Shown: positions 1-8,563, numbered from the stretch's first letter. The stretch is DNA of 64,000 nucleotides from Manganitrophus sp963718695 (GCA_963718695.1 OY970371.1:3472001-3536000), one strand, 5' to 3'. Numbers and translations are program-made. The notes: generated from the sequence alone by a model not told the origin.

Positions 1-1698
1 GATCGTGACGATATCGACGCACCGGCCGTAATCGGGCTTGCCGGTTCCTTCCATAATCCCCTTGATCTCCTTGAACTGCCGGCGGACCTCTTCGACGATC
101 GAACCGGCCGCCTCTCCGACCGCCTTCATCAAATAGGCGGCGAAGAGAAACGGGAGCATGCCTCCGATGAAGAGGCCGACCAGGACCAGCGGGTCGGAGA
201 GATCAAAGACCATCGCCGTCCCCCCCTTGGAAACCGAGCGGGTATATTCGGAGAAAAGAACGATCGCGGCCAATCCGGCCGATCCGATGGCATACCCTTT
301 CGTCACCGCCTTGGTGGTGTTGCCGACGGCGTCGAGCGGGTCGGTCACATCGCGAACCTCTTTCCCCATGTTTGCCATCTCGGCGATCCCCCCCGCGTTG
401 TCGGTGATCGGGCCGAAGGAGTCGATCGCCACGACGATCCCCGCCATCGTCAACATCGCTTCCGCCGCGATCGCCACGCCGAAGAGGCCGGCCAGCGAAT
501 AGCTGGCGAGAATCGCTCCGGCAATCACGAGCACCGGAAGTGCGGTGGCCTGGAGAGAGACCGCCAGCCCGGCGATAATATTGGTGCCGTGGCCGGTCAC
601 CGACGCCCGCGCGATCTCCTGCACCGGGCTGAACTTCTTGGCGGTGTAATAATCGGTGATCACCACCAGGGCAAGGGTCACCCCCAATCCGATCAATGCC
701 GTGAGGTAATAGTTGATCACCGGGATGCCGCCGACCCCGTCCATGAGCCAAGCGGTCACCGGGTAGAAGGCGATCGCAGAGAGGATGCCGGTCGCGGCGA
801 ATCCTTTGTAAAGGGCCGGCATAATGCCCCCCCCCGGGCCCAGTTTCACAAACCAGCTTCCGACGATCGTCATCAAAATCGCCACCCCGCCGAGGATCAG
901 GGGGAAGAGAAGGGCATTCTTCGCTTCGGGGTAGAGAAGGTGGGCGAGCGCCATCGTCGCCACCGTCGTCACAGCATAGGTCTCGAAGAGATCGGCCGCC
1001 ATGCCGGCGCAGTCGCCGACATTGTCGCCGACGTTATCGGCGATCACCGCCGGGTTGCGCGGATCATCTTCCGGAATCCCCGCCTCTACCTTTCCGACGA
1101 GATCGGCCCCGACATCGGCTGCTTTCGTATAGATTCCCCCGCCGACCCGGGCAAAGAGGGAGATCAAGCTCCCCCCCAGCCCCAACGAAAGAAGGGCCGG
1201 GATCGTTTTCTCCTCTCCGGCGATCGCGGAGGCAACGGCATAGAATCCGGTCACGGCGAGTAACCCCAAGCTGATCAGGAGCAACCCGGTGACCGCCCCG
1301 CCGCGGAAAGCGACCTGCAGCGCGGCATTCATCCCCTGATGGGCCGCCTGGGCCGTCCGTGCATTGGCCCGCACCGCCACCATCATCCCGACGTAACCGG
1401 AGATGCCGGAGGCGACCCCGCCGACCAGAAAACCGGTGGCGGTCAGCAGGCCGAAATGCTCCGACCAAAACCCGGAAACCCAGAGAAGAACAAAAAGGAC
1501 CGCCGCCACAATGGAGATCGTTTTAAATTGGCGGATCATATATGCCTGGGCCCCCTCGTGGATCGCCGCCTGAATCTTTCTCATTTCGGGGGTTCCCGCA
1601 TCCAGTCTCATCACCCAGAAAGAAAGGTAGAGGGCGTAAGCGATCCCCACGCCGGCGCAGATCAGCGAGAAGAGTATGACGAACGATGTGTTGTCCAT
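1..1698 (-). CDS. hppA: K+-independent proton-translocating pyrophosphatase, 3' end outside window
   Basis: Membrane pyrophosphatase that couples PPi hydrolysis to ion pumping across the inner membrane. About 566 codons from the ATG at 1698 are visible and the C-terminus runs off the left edge; the family is usually about 670-700 residues. Many hydrophobic helices are visible. The acidic substrate-binding loops are intact: KADVGADLVGKVE followed by EDDPRNPAVIADNVGDNVGD, and later DSFGPITDNAGGIAEM. The GNTTKA motif carries lysine at the position that is alanine (GNTTAA) in K+-dependent enzymes, so by family knowledge this is a K+-independent H+ pump. A good sigma-70-type promoter lies about 110 nt upstream. 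It is divergent from the sensor kinase gene. Confidence 0.96.
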   Translation of the reverse strand, partial: MDNTSFVILFSLICAGVGIAYALYLSFWVMRLDAGTPEMRKIQAAIHEGAQAYMIRQFKTISIVAAVLFVLLWVSGFWSEHFGLLTATGFLVGGVASGISGYVGMMVAVRANARTAQAAHQGMNAALQVAFRGGAVTGLLLISLGLLAVTGFYAVASAIAGEEKTIPALLSLGLGGSLISLFARVGGGIYTKAADVGADLVGKVEAGIPEDDPRNPAVIADNVGDNVGDCAGMAADLFETYAVTTVATMALAHLLYPEAKNALLFPLILGGVAILMTIVGSWFVKLGPGGGIMPALYKGFAATGILSAIAFYPVTAWLMDGVGGIPVINYYLTALIGLGVTLALVVITDYYTAKKFSPVQEIARASVTGHGTNIIAGLAVSLQATALPVLVIAGAILASYSLAGLFGVAIAAEAMLTMAGIVVAIDSFGPITDNAGGIAEMANMGKEVRDVTDPLDAVGNTTKAVTKGYAIGSAGLAAIVLFSEYTRSVSKGGTAMVFDLSDPLVLVGLFIGGMLPFLFAAYLMKAVGEAAGSIVEEVRRQFKEIKGIMEGTGKPDYGRCVDIVTI

Positions 1699-1807
1699 TG
1701 GGGTCTGTTCTCCTATATTGATCGAAATGAAATCAAGTCACGCGTCGGCGACGAAATGATAAGAAAACCCAGGTTGCTTCGCCTGCTCCCGGGCGTCAAA
1801 ACCCCAC

Positions 1808-1837
1808 ATTTTACGGAGAGATCTCATTGTTTGTCAA
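1808..1837 (-). promoter_or_regulatory. predicted hppA promoter
   Basis: Read on the minus strand, TTGACA (1837-1832) and TAAAAT (1813-1808) are separated by 18 nt. They lie about 110 nt upstream of the hppA ATG and overlap the region of the divergent kinase promoter. No start-site data are available; the call rests on consensus match and position. Confidence 0.6.
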
Positions 1838-1856
1838 GGCATATTCTCCTTATACC

Positions 1857-1885
1857 TTGTCAGTCAAAACGAATTCGGATAGAAT
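1857..1885 (+). promoter_or_regulatory. predicted promoter of the Rossmann-kinase/response-regulator operon
   Basis: TTGTCA (1857-1862), a 17-nt spacer and TAGAAT (1880-1885) form a near-consensus sigma-70-type promoter. Transcription would start near 1892. That excludes the in-frame starts at 1827 and 1884 and supports the GTG at 1935, which has AGGGGAG just upstream. Confidence 0.6.
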
Positions 1886-1934
1886 GAGGCCGTTCCGGGA
1901 TCGGGATCGATCGTATTCAACAGGGGAGAGAAGC

Positions 1935-2972
1935 GTGACGAATGTGGCCATCATCGGCGGAGGGCGCGGCGGGACCTCTCTGATTGAAATTTTCTATAAC
2001 GACCCGTTGGTCCGAATCGTCGGAGTGGCCGATATCGACAAAAGCGCCCCCGGGATTCGACTCGCCCGAACGCTGAAGATTCCGGTCACGCTCGATTACC
2101 GAACGCTCCTGAAGTCGAAAAAAGTCGACCTGGTCATCGATGTCACCGGAGATAAAACCGTCGAGGAGATCCTCCTCACTTCGCGCCGGCCGGGGGTGGC
2201 GGTGATCGGCGGGCCCTCGGCGATGTTCATGTGGCAGCTGATCGAGGAGCGGATCAAGAGCAAAGAAGAGATCGAACGACACCTGCTGGAGTACCAATCG
2301 CTTTATCGGCTCTATGTCAAAGAGGTGGAGCTTGCGATTGCCGAAGAGCGGACGCGGATCGCGTGCGATATCCACGACGGGCTCGTTCAGACCCTCGTCG
2401 GTCTGAATTATCGCCTCGATTATTGTGCCGACCAGCTCAACAAAAACCCCGCCCTCACCCTCCAATCGATCCAGGAGACCAAGGCGCTTCTCAAAGAGGC
2501 GATCTCCGAAGCAAGAGAGGTCATCTTCAATCTCCGTCCGATTTACCTCGACCGCGCCGGGCTTCTCCCCTCGGTGAAAAAATATCTGAAGACCTACGAA
2601 CGGCAATACCAAATTGAGACCCATCTGGAAAACGCCGGGAATGAAGGGGCGGTCCCCTTGCAGGCGAAGATTTTCATCTTCCGGATCGTTCAAGAGGCCT
2701 TGGCCAACGTTCAACGGCACGCGAGGGCAAAGCAGGTCTGGATTAAGCTCGACATTCAGCCGAAACGGCTGACCGCCGCCATCATCGACGACGGGGTCGG
2801 ATTTGATTTCAGGCCCAACGACCTCAATCGATCCACCTCCAACTCCTTCGGCCTCAAGTCGATTATGGAGCGGGCCCGTCTCTTGGGGGGAAAAGCGGAG
2901 ATCGTCAGCCGCAAGGGGCAAGGGACCCAGGTCCGAATCGAGGTTCCCCTTTCGAAGGAGAAAAGGGAATGA
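1935..2972 (+). CDS. Cytosolic NarL/DegS-type histidine kinase with N-terminal Rossmann-fold domain
   Basis: A 345-residue soluble sensor kinase. Residues 1-95 resemble an NAD(P)-binding Rossmann fold of the oxidoreductase type: hydrophobic strand, GGGRGG at 8-13, then VADID at the end of strand 2. A coiled-coil-like linker (about 105-135) leads to a HisKA_3 dimerisation domain with the phospho-acceptor His147 in the CDIHDGLVQ motif. The HATPase_c domain follows, with an N-box (EALANVQRH) and DDGVGFD. No membrane segment is visible. Start: GTG at 1935 with AGGGGAG seven nt upstream; a longer frame from 1827 would begin before the predicted promoter. It overlaps the response regulator gene by ATGA, so the two should be translationally coupled. 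Sensing a dinucleotide or redox state is inference. Confidence 0.9.
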   Translation: MTNVAIIGGGRGGTSLIEIFYNDPLVRIVGVADIDKSAPGIRLARTLKIPVTLDYRTLLKSKKVDLVIDVTGDKTVEEILLTSRRPGVAVIGGPSAMFMWQLIEERIKSKEEIERHLLEYQSLYRLYVKEVELAIAEERTRIACDIHDGLVQTLVGLNYRLDYCADQLNKNPALTLQSIQETKALLKEAISEAREVIFNLRPIYLDRAGLLPSVKKYLKTYERQYQIETHLENAGNEGAVPLQAKIFIFRIVQEALANVQRHARAKQVWIKLDIQPKRLTAAIIDDGVGFDFRPNDLNRSTSNSFGLKSIMERARLLGGKAEIVSRKGQGTQVRIEVPLSKEKRE

Positions 2973-3652
2973 CCAAGATCCGGATTTTAATTGCCGATGA
3001 TCACCGGGTGGTTCGGGAAGGGCTCGCCGCGATCCTCAAGAGTCGAAACGACATGGATGTGGTGGGAGAAGCGACCAACGGCTTCGAGGTGATCGAGAAG
3101 ACCAAGGAGCTGAAACCCGATGTCATCTTGATGGATATCTCCATGCCGCAGATGAACGGCGTGGAGGCGACCCGGGCCATCCGAAAGATCTCTCCGGAGA
3201 TCGGGATCGTGGTCCTCACGATGCATGATGACGATGCAACGATTTTCGAATTGGTTCGAACCGGGGTTCACGGCTATCTGCTGAAAGACGCCGACTCTTC
3301 GGAGATCATCAAGGCGATCCAATCGATCTACAAGGGGGAGTCGGTGATTCACCCGGCGATCGCCCGGAAGATCCTGAGTGAATTCTCAAACCTCGGATCC
3401 GAGCAGGACAAGAAGGCCCCGCGGCAAGTCTACAATCTCAGCACGAGAGAAGTCGACGTCTTGCGGCGGGTGGCCAAAGGGAAAACCAACAAAGAAATCG
3501 CCAGCGAGCTGCAGCTCAGTGAGAAGACGATTAAGAATCACGTCCGGAACATCTTTCATAAGATGGGGGTCTACGATCGAACCGAGGCGGCGATGAAAGG
3601 GGTTCAGGAGGGGATTATTGATCTGGAGCAGAGCGCTCCAAAAAAAAGGTAG
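2969..3652 (+). CDS. NarL/FixJ-family response regulator
   Basis: A 227-residue regulator. The receiver domain has the acidic pair Asp10-Asp11, phospho-acceptor Asp56 in VILMDISMP and the conserved Lys in the LLKDAD loop. A LuxR/GerE helix-turn-helix follows near the C-terminus (LSTREVDVLRRVAKG, then SEKTIKNHVRNI). Its start overlaps the stop of the upstream Rossmann/HisKA_3 kinase by ATGA, so that kinase is the likely phosphodonor. HisKA_3 kinases are the usual partners of NarL-type regulators. The targets are unknown; the divergent hppA promoter is a reasonable candidate. Confidence 0.95.
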   Translation: MTKIRILIADDHRVVREGLAAILKSRNDMDVVGEATNGFEVIEKTKELKPDVILMDISMPQMNGVEATRAIRKISPEIGIVVLTMHDDDATIFELVRTGVHGYLLKDADSSEIIKAIQSIYKGESVIHPAIARKILSEFSNLGSEQDKKAPRQVYNLSTREVDVLRRVAKGKTNKEIASELQLSEKTIKNHVRNIFHKMGVYDRTEAAMKGVQEGIIDLEQSAPKKR

Positions 3653-3675
3653 GGACAGGCCAACCCTGCCCCTAC
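3649..3675. repeat. GC-rich palindrome of the GGGGCAGG family
   Basis: GTAGGGACAGG and CCTGCCCCTAC form an 11-bp inverted repeat with one mismatch and a short loop, overlapping the stop codon of the response regulator gene. Similar palindromes occur at 8546-8563, 10576-10601, 18797-18883 and 26943-26998. Confidence 0.6.
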
Positions 3676-3680
3676 CCCCG

Positions 3681-3709
3681 TCGGTCCGATCGGACCGAGG
3701 TTTTCCTTT
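3681..3709. terminator. Bidirectional-looking terminator between convergent genes
   Basis: An 18-bp perfect palindrome (3681-3698, TCGGTCCGATCGGACCGA) is followed on the plus strand by GGTTTTCCTTTTT. It lies between the stop of the response regulator gene and the stop of the convergent small exported protein. A T-run is visible only for the plus direction. Confidence 0.6.
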
Positions 3710-4006
3710 TTAGCGCACCACGATCTCTTTCGCGAGGAGTCGATCCCCGTCCATTTTGAACGTCACCACCGCCTTGTCGTTGACCTTCACCCCTTCCAGC
3801 AGTTTGGCCGATGCAACAAATTGGATCGGTTTTCCCGTTTCGGCATCGACGATGGTGAAGGCCCCCTCTGAGGTCCCGATCGCCTTCACGAGGCCCATGT
3901 GTTTATCGGGTCCCATCGAAGAGCAGGCCCAACTCAATCCGGCCGTCCCAATTGAAATCGTAACGGTCAATGCCAGCGCTCCCAACATCCATCCTTTTTG
4001 ACGCAT
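3710..4006 (-). CDS. Small exported protein of unknown function
   Basis: 98 residues. An N-terminal signal peptide is evident: MRQK, a hydrophobic core at about 6-22, then a small-residue cleavage region before WACSSMG. The mature part (about 70 residues) is rich in short beta strands (HMGLVKAIG, GAFTIVD, DKAVVTFKMDGD, LLAKEIVVR) and looks like a small OB-like or DUF5666-like fold. The LSWACSS sequence could instead be a lipobox-like site, but Trp and Ala before the Cys are not typical. It is monocistronic and convergent with the upstream regulator operon. The function is not recognised. Confidence 0.75.
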   Translation of the reverse strand: MRQKGWMLGALALTVTISIGTAGLSWACSSMGPDKHMGLVKAIGTSEGAFTIVDAETGKPIQFVASAKLLEGVKVNDKAVVTFKMDGDRLLAKEIVVR

Positions 4007-4317
4007 CTCTCACCTCCTTTGTTTTTTTTCAAATCGTATCCTTTTCGAATCGTCGAGTCAACGGTTTTCCACGCCCGAAATATCCTTAAGAGGGAACGGC
4101 TGAGTAAGACCTTGCTCCTTTGATGAAAAAGATTTCACTTTCAAGAAAGAATATGCGCGCCTTTCGCAAAGGATTGATGCCTTTCGAGTATGTCTGCCAA
4201 TAGGATGTCGCGTTGATAATGGTGCGCTCCTTGCATCTTCCACCAGTGCTTACGGAAATCTGTCTTACACACGCGGTCTCTTATGCTCGAATACACTTTA
4301 TGTAAGGAGGAAAACAA
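4007..4317. other. Intergenic region without a recognised gene
   Basis: About 310 nt between the divergently transcribed exported protein and ATP-grasp genes, so it should hold two promoters, but no convincing consensus pair was found. TAAGGAGG at 4303-4310 is the ribosome-binding site of the downstream TTG-started gene. A 61-codon minus frame (4058-4243) has no protein-like features and is not called. Confidence 0.5.
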
Positions 4318-5526
4318 TTGTCACCCAAGCCGATGCCGGCCGTGGTGCTGGGTGAGATAGGCCTGGTACGCTGTCTAGGGGAATGGGGGGTTCCTTGCGT
4401 GGTGGTCGCCTGCAACAAAGATCACCTGGCCTTTGCATCTCGCTACTGCATGGAATCGGTGGTGGTGCCGAGTTTCGACCCGGACTGCCGCGAAACATTG
4501 GACCTCCTGTTGAGGGTCGGAAGAAGGCTGGGGAAGGCGGTTCTCTTTTGCAATGGAGAACCTGATTTTCTCTTTGTCTCAAAGCATCGCGACCAGCTCT
4601 CCCGCTATTTTCTCATCGACCTCCCCTCGGAGAAACAGGCCGATCTCTTGGTAGATAAAGGGCTCTTTTACAAGATGGGGGCCGAATACGGATTTCCCAT
4701 CCCGAGGACCTGGCAGCCGAACGGCCCGGGCGACCTCGAAACAATTCTTTCCGAGATCCCCTTCCCCTGCATCCTCAAACCGATGCAGCAGGTCTTTTGG
4801 AAGAGCGCCGCGTTCCAGAAGCAGTACGGCGTCGGGATCAAGGCCATTCAGGCAAAGGAGGCGGAGGCGCTCCGCACCCTTTATCGTGATATCTGGTCGC
4901 ATCATCCGGGGGTTTTGATCCAGGAATATATTCCCGGCGGAGACGACCAGCTCTATTTTTTCGACACTTACTTCAACGCACGCTCGGAGCCGCTCGGCTA
5001 CTTTATCGCGCGCCGGATTCGGACCTATCCGATTCATTGCGGAATCAGCACCCTGGCTGTCACGGTGCATGATCCGGCCATTGCGAAAGCGGCGCTGCGG
5101 GTTCTGCAGGCGATTGAATACCGGGGCGCCGCGCACCTCGATTTCAAGGTCGACAGCCGCGATGGCGCCCCCCGGCTCCTCGAAATCAATCCCCGATTCG
5201 GTTTGGCCATCGACCTCGGCGCGCGCGCCGGAGTGAACCTTCCGATGCGGGCCTACCAGGCGCAAATCGGGCGACCGCTTCATTTCAAAGAGGAGTACCG
5301 TGCAGGAATCAATTGGATCGACAGCAAAAGCGATCTCAAAGCCCTTCAATGTTATCGCGAGACCGAGGAATGGACCGTTTCCCGCTGGCTTCAATCGTTC
5401 CGCGGTCCGAAGATGTTCCGGATCTGGAGCGCGCGCGATCCGGGTCCGGCCGTCACTTCCACCCAACGGTTTCTCAAGCGGCAGGTCCGAAGATGGATCG
5501 GCAGCGCGCCTTCAAAAACCTCCTGA
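4318..5526 (+). CDS. ATP-grasp domain carboxylate-amine ligase family protein
   Basis: 402 residues. The N-terminal pre-ATP-grasp region starts with a short Rossmann-like strand (PAVVLGEIG). The ATP-grasp core has a nucleotide-binding lysine region (FPCILKPMQQ), VLIQEYIPGGDDQ, and the metal-binding end LLEINPRFG. This layout resembles D-aspartate ligase-like or carbamoyl-phosphate-synthase-like ATP-grasp enzymes, which make an acyl-phosphate and couple it to an amine; the substrate is not predictable. The start is TTG at 4318, chosen because AAGGAGG ends seven nt upstream and no ATG lies nearby. It stands alone and is convergent with threonine ammonia-lyase. It may act on a cell-surface or peptide substrate (inference). 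Confidence 0.85.
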   Translation: MSPKPMPAVVLGEIGLVRCLGEWGVPCVVVACNKDHLAFASRYCMESVVVPSFDPDCRETLDLLLRVGRRLGKAVLFCNGEPDFLFVSKHRDQLSRYFLIDLPSEKQADLLVDKGLFYKMGAEYGFPIPRTWQPNGPGDLETILSEIPFPCILKPMQQVFWKSAAFQKQYGVGIKAIQAKEAEALRTLYRDIWSHHPGVLIQEYIPGGDDQLYFFDTYFNARSEPLGYFIARRIRTYPIHCGISTLAVTVHDPAIAKAALRVLQAIEYRGAAHLDFKVDSRDGAPRLLEINPRFGLAIDLGARAGVNLPMRAYQAQIGRPLHFKEEYRAGINWIDSKSDLKALQCYRETEEWTVSRWLQSFRGPKMFRIWSARDPGPAVTSTQRFLKRQVRRWIGSAPSKTS

Positions 5527-5619
5527 GGTTGTCTCTTATCTAGGCATCAGAACGGATCGGTCTGTAAGGCGGGTCGATCATCCCGTTCATGAAAAACGAA
5601 CCAGGAATCGGCCGACCGA

Positions 5620-6771
5620 TTAAAGAAGCGAATAGCCCCGCTTTTGCAGACCGGCTGTAATCTCGCGGTTGTGATCGGGACCGCGCGTTTCGAGCGAGAG
5701 CTCCACACGGGTCTCCGACAGGGGAAGGTTCAATGAAAGACGGTCGTGGACGATATGGACGATATTGGCGCCGAAGTGGCCGACCGCATTGGTGAGACCG
5801 GCCAAGGCGCCTGGACGATCGGGGATCACAACGGAGAGCCGCAGCAGCCGGCCGCTCCGAACCAGGCCGCGCTCGATGATTCGCTCCAGAAGGGTCACAT
5901 CGATGTTCCCGCCGCTGATGATCAGGCAGGCGGGGCCGCGGATGCCGCGGGCATGGTTCAAGAGGGCCGCGAGGGGAACCGCCCCGGCCCCCTCGGCGAT
6001 GATCCGCTTGTGCTCCATCAATAATAAGACCGCCTCGGCGATTTCTTCTTCGCTGACCGAAATAATCTGATCGAGATAACGCTCCAGAAGCGGCCGGGTC
6101 CGTCGCCCCGGATGCTTCACCGCAATCCCGTCGGCCAGGGTTGGCCGGGCCGGCGCGGTCACCCCGATTACGCGGATCTTCGGATTGATCCCCTTCACCG
6201 CCGCCGCCACCCCGCCGGCCAGCCCCCCGCCGCCGATCGGAACGAGAAGGGTCGTGATCTCCGGATGCGCCTCTACAATCTCCAGCCCCAGGGTTCCCTG
6301 TCCCGCAATGATCGCATCATCATCAAAAGCATGGATCAGGACTTTCCCTTCCGTCTCCGCGATCCGCCGCGCTTGCCGCATCGCTTCATCGAAACTGTTT
6401 CCCTCGATCACTATTTTAGCGCCATAAGAACGGGTCGCCTCCTGTTTGGCGAGGGAGGCCCCCTGGGGCATGACAATCGTCGAGGCGATATTTAAGGTGC
6501 GCGCGGCAAGGGCGACCCCCTGGGCATGATTTCCGGCAGAGGCGGCGATCACCCCCCGGCGCCGCTCCGCAGACGTCAGGAGCGAGAGGCGATTGGTCGC
6601 CCCGCGAATCTTAAATGATCCGGTCTTCTGAAGATTTTCCAGCTTCAGGTACACGGGAAGCCCGGCCCGGAGACTGAGCGAGCTGGATGCAACCAGCGGC
6701 GTTCGATCAATGGAGGCGGAGATCGACTCCCGGGCGGTCCGGATCTCTTTTAATCCGACGGACATGTCCAC
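5620..6771 (-). CDS. ilvA: Threonine ammonia-lyase with C-terminal ACT domain
   Basis: A PLP-dependent fold-type II enzyme that deaminates threonine to 2-oxobutanoate. It is 383 residues, matching the shorter TdcB/IlvA form (about 400) rather than the two-ACT form of about 510. The PLP lysine is Lys54 in TGSFKIRGA. The SAGNHAQGVA substrate/cofactor loop and the glycine-rich PIGGGGLAGG phosphate cradle are intact. Residues from about 310 (LSVVIPDRPGALAGL) form an ACT-like domain, so allosteric control by branched-chain amino acids or nucleotides is likely. It is monocistronic and convergent with the ATP-grasp gene. Whether it serves isoleucine synthesis or catabolism cannot be decided here. 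Confidence 0.95.
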   Translation of the reverse strand: MDMSVGLKEIRTARESISASIDRTPLVASSSLSLRAGLPVYLKLENLQKTGSFKIRGATNRLSLLTSAERRRGVIAASAGNHAQGVALAARTLNIASTIVMPQGASLAKQEATRSYGAKIVIEGNSFDEAMRQARRIAETEGKVLIHAFDDDAIIAGQGTLGLEIVEAHPEITTLLVPIGGGGLAGGVAAAVKGINPKIRVIGVTAPARPTLADGIAVKHPGRRTRPLLERYLDQIISVSEEEIAEAVLLLMEHKRIIAEGAGAVPLAALLNHARGIRGPACLIISGGNIDVTLLERIIERGLVRSGRLLRLSVVIPDRPGALAGLTNAVGHFGANIVHIVHDRLSLNLPLSETRVELSLETRGPDHNREITAGLQKRGYSLL

Positions 6772-6879
6772 TCCTTTGGCGCAGAAGCGAGGGTTAAAAA
6801 ACTGACGCCCAATGTATCACAGATCTCCCATTCATAAAAGTCGACCGGATCGCTCCTCTATCATTGGAGGTCGTCATCG

Positions 6880-6908
6880 TTGCAGATTGATTTCTTCCAT
6901 GATATAAT
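6880..6908 (+). promoter_or_regulatory. predicted tRNA-Leu promoter
   Basis: TTGCAG (6880-6885), a 17-nt spacer and a perfect TATAAT (6903-6908) lie about 50 nt upstream of the mature 5' end of tRNA-Leu. Confidence 0.65.
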
Positions 6909-6959
6909 CCGTTCCTCTTTTCTAATTCTAGAAAGGGACCTTCCTTCTATACAGCGTGT

Positions 6960-7043
6960 GCGAGAGTGGCGGAATGGCAGACGCGCCAGACTTAGGATCT
7001 GGTGGGTCACCCCGTGGGGGTTCAAGTCCCCCCTCTCGCACCA
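6960..7043 (+). tRNA. tRNA-Leu(UAG)
   Basis: A cloverleaf with the 7-bp acceptor GCGAGAG/CTCTCGC, anticodon stem CCAGA/TCTGG, loop CTTAGGA with anticodon TAG at 6993-6995, a short variable arm and the T arm GGGGGTTCAAGTCCCCC. The CCA end is encoded (7041-7043). It is preceded by a consensus promoter. Confidence 0.97.
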
Positions 7044-7221
7044 ACTCTCTCGATCCACCGCGCACGATCGATAGATAAAACCCCGCTCCACGGCTCCTCC
7101 GTGCCGGGGCATGACGGCACATGAAGCGAGGGGGACGGAAGCCCCCCCCAGTAATACAAAATGAAGAGACCGGATGAGAATCAGCTGAGCACCTAAGTCG
7201 AAGCGGCGTCAGGGTAAACAA

Positions 7222-7250
7222 TTGACAATCACACTGAGCAGAGATAAAAT
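7222..7250 (+). promoter_or_regulatory. predicted promoter of tig-clpP-clpX
   Basis: TTGACA (7222-7227), an exact 17-nt spacer and TAAAAT (7245-7250). The expected transcript start is about 18 nt before the tig ATG, with AAGGAG (7266-7271) as ribosome-binding site. This is a strong housekeeping-type promoter. Confidence 0.7.
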
Positions 7251-7274
7251 GGAAACGTTTTTCGGAAGGAGCAT

Positions 7275-8546
7275 ATGAAAGTCCAGGTTGAAGAGATCAC
7301 ACCTGTCAAGAAATCCCTCAAGATCGAAATTCCGCAAGAAGTCGTCACCAACGAATTCGAACTGGCTTACTCCGATTTGAAAAAAAAGGCGAAGCTCCCC
7401 GGCTTTCGTCCGGGAAAAGCCCCTATTTCTCTTCTTGAAAAGAAGTTCGGCCCTTCGGTCGAAGAAGACATCGTCCGGAAATTGGTCCCGGAGTATTACC
7501 AAAAGGCAATCAAAGAGGCCGGTCTCTCCCCCGTCGAGTTCCCCTCGATCGAGAAGATCGAGCTAAAAAAAGGGGAACCGCTTCTCTTCACGGCGACGGT
7601 CGAGATCAGACCGACGATTCAGCTGTCGAACTATTCGGGAATTCCAGTCCCGCGCAAAGAAATCAAGGTGACCGATGAAGAAGTCGAACAGACACTCAAG
7701 CGCCTTCAGGATGAGCAGGGACGGTTGGAGGCATCTCCGGAGGAGCATACGGTCAATACATCCGATTATGCTATAATCGATTTTGAAGGGTCGATCGACG
7801 GAAAATCGGTTGAACAAGGCAAGGCCGAGGGATACACCTTGCAGGTCGGTTCAAATACTTTTCCCTCCGAATTTGAATCTTCCCTCATCGGCAAGAAAAA
7901 GGGAGATCAGATGGAGGTTGACGTTCCTTATCCTGCAGACTATCCGAATAAAGAAATTGCAGGAAAGAGCGTCCATTTCAAAATCCATGTGAAAGAAATT
8001 AAAAACAAGGTCCTTCCTCCCCTGGATGATGAGCTCGCAAAGGACATCGGTCTCACCTCCCTAGAGGAATTAAAAGGCAAAATCAAGAATACCCTGCTGG
8101 AACAACGGACCGCCCAACAGGAGCACGATCAGAAGAACCTCATTATGAAGAAGCTGGTCGAAATGCATCCGTTCGAGGTTCCCGAGTCGATGGTCGATCG
8201 TGAGCTGCACTCCATGATTGATCGACTTCAAGAGCGCGTTCAGCAACCGCTCGATCACGAGTCGCTTCACAAAGAGTACGAATCAACCGCCAAGGAGCGG
8301 GTCAAGGGAACATTCCTCTTGAATGAAATCGCCGATGCGGAAAAAATTGAAGTGACCGAGCAAGAGATCGATGAGGAGATCAATCGCCTCGCGCAACGGG
8401 CCAAGGTGTCGCCGCAAGAAGCAAAGCGCGCCATGTCTCAGCAAGAAGGATCCTTGGAAGGATTAAAATCAAAAATCAGGGAGGAGAAGGCCCTCAACCG
8501 GGTTTACTCTCTCGCTCAATTCGAAGACAAAGGGCAGGCTGAATAG
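7275..8546 (+). CDS. tig: Trigger factor, ribosome-associated chaperone and prolyl isomerase
   Basis: 423 residues, the usual trigger-factor length. The N-terminal ribosome-binding domain carries the signature GFRPGKAP in place of the common GFRxGKxP. An FKBP-type PPIase domain follows at about 155-240 (YAIIDFEGSIDGK, then AGKSVHFKIHVKEIK). A long helical C-terminal chaperone domain ends the protein. It binds near the exit tunnel and shields nascent chains. It is the first gene of tig-clpP-clpX, a conserved order that links folding of new proteins to regulated proteolysis. Confidence 0.97.
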   Translation: MKVQVEEITPVKKSLKIEIPQEVVTNEFELAYSDLKKKAKLPGFRPGKAPISLLEKKFGPSVEEDIVRKLVPEYYQKAIKEAGLSPVEFPSIEKIELKKGEPLLFTATVEIRPTIQLSNYSGIPVPRKEIKVTDEEVEQTLKRLQDEQGRLEASPEEHTVNTSDYAIIDFEGSIDGKSVEQGKAEGYTLQVGSNTFPSEFESSLIGKKKGDQMEVDVPYPADYPNKEIAGKSVHFKIHVKEIKNKVLPPLDDELAKDIGLTSLEELKGKIKNTLLEQRTAQQEHDQKNLIMKKLVEMHPFEVPESMVDRELHSMIDRLQERVQQPLDHESLHKEYESTAKERVKGTFLLNEIADAEKIEVTEQEIDEEINRLAQRAKVSPQEAKRAMSQQEGSLEGLKSKIREEKALNRVYSLAQFEDKGQAE

Positions 8547-8563
8547 CAGGCCGTCAGGCCTGC
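8546..8563. repeat. Short palindrome after tig
   Basis: GCAGGCC-GTCA-GGCCTGC, a perfect 7-bp stem with a 4-nt loop, starts at the tig stop. No T-run follows, so it is more likely a REP-like palindrome or mRNA-end stabiliser than an intrinsic terminator. Confidence 0.5.

Noticed and set aside
4058..4243. 61-codon minus frame upstream of the ATP-grasp gene
   Set aside because: No ribosome-binding site, no protein-like pattern, and it lies in a region that must hold divergent promoters.
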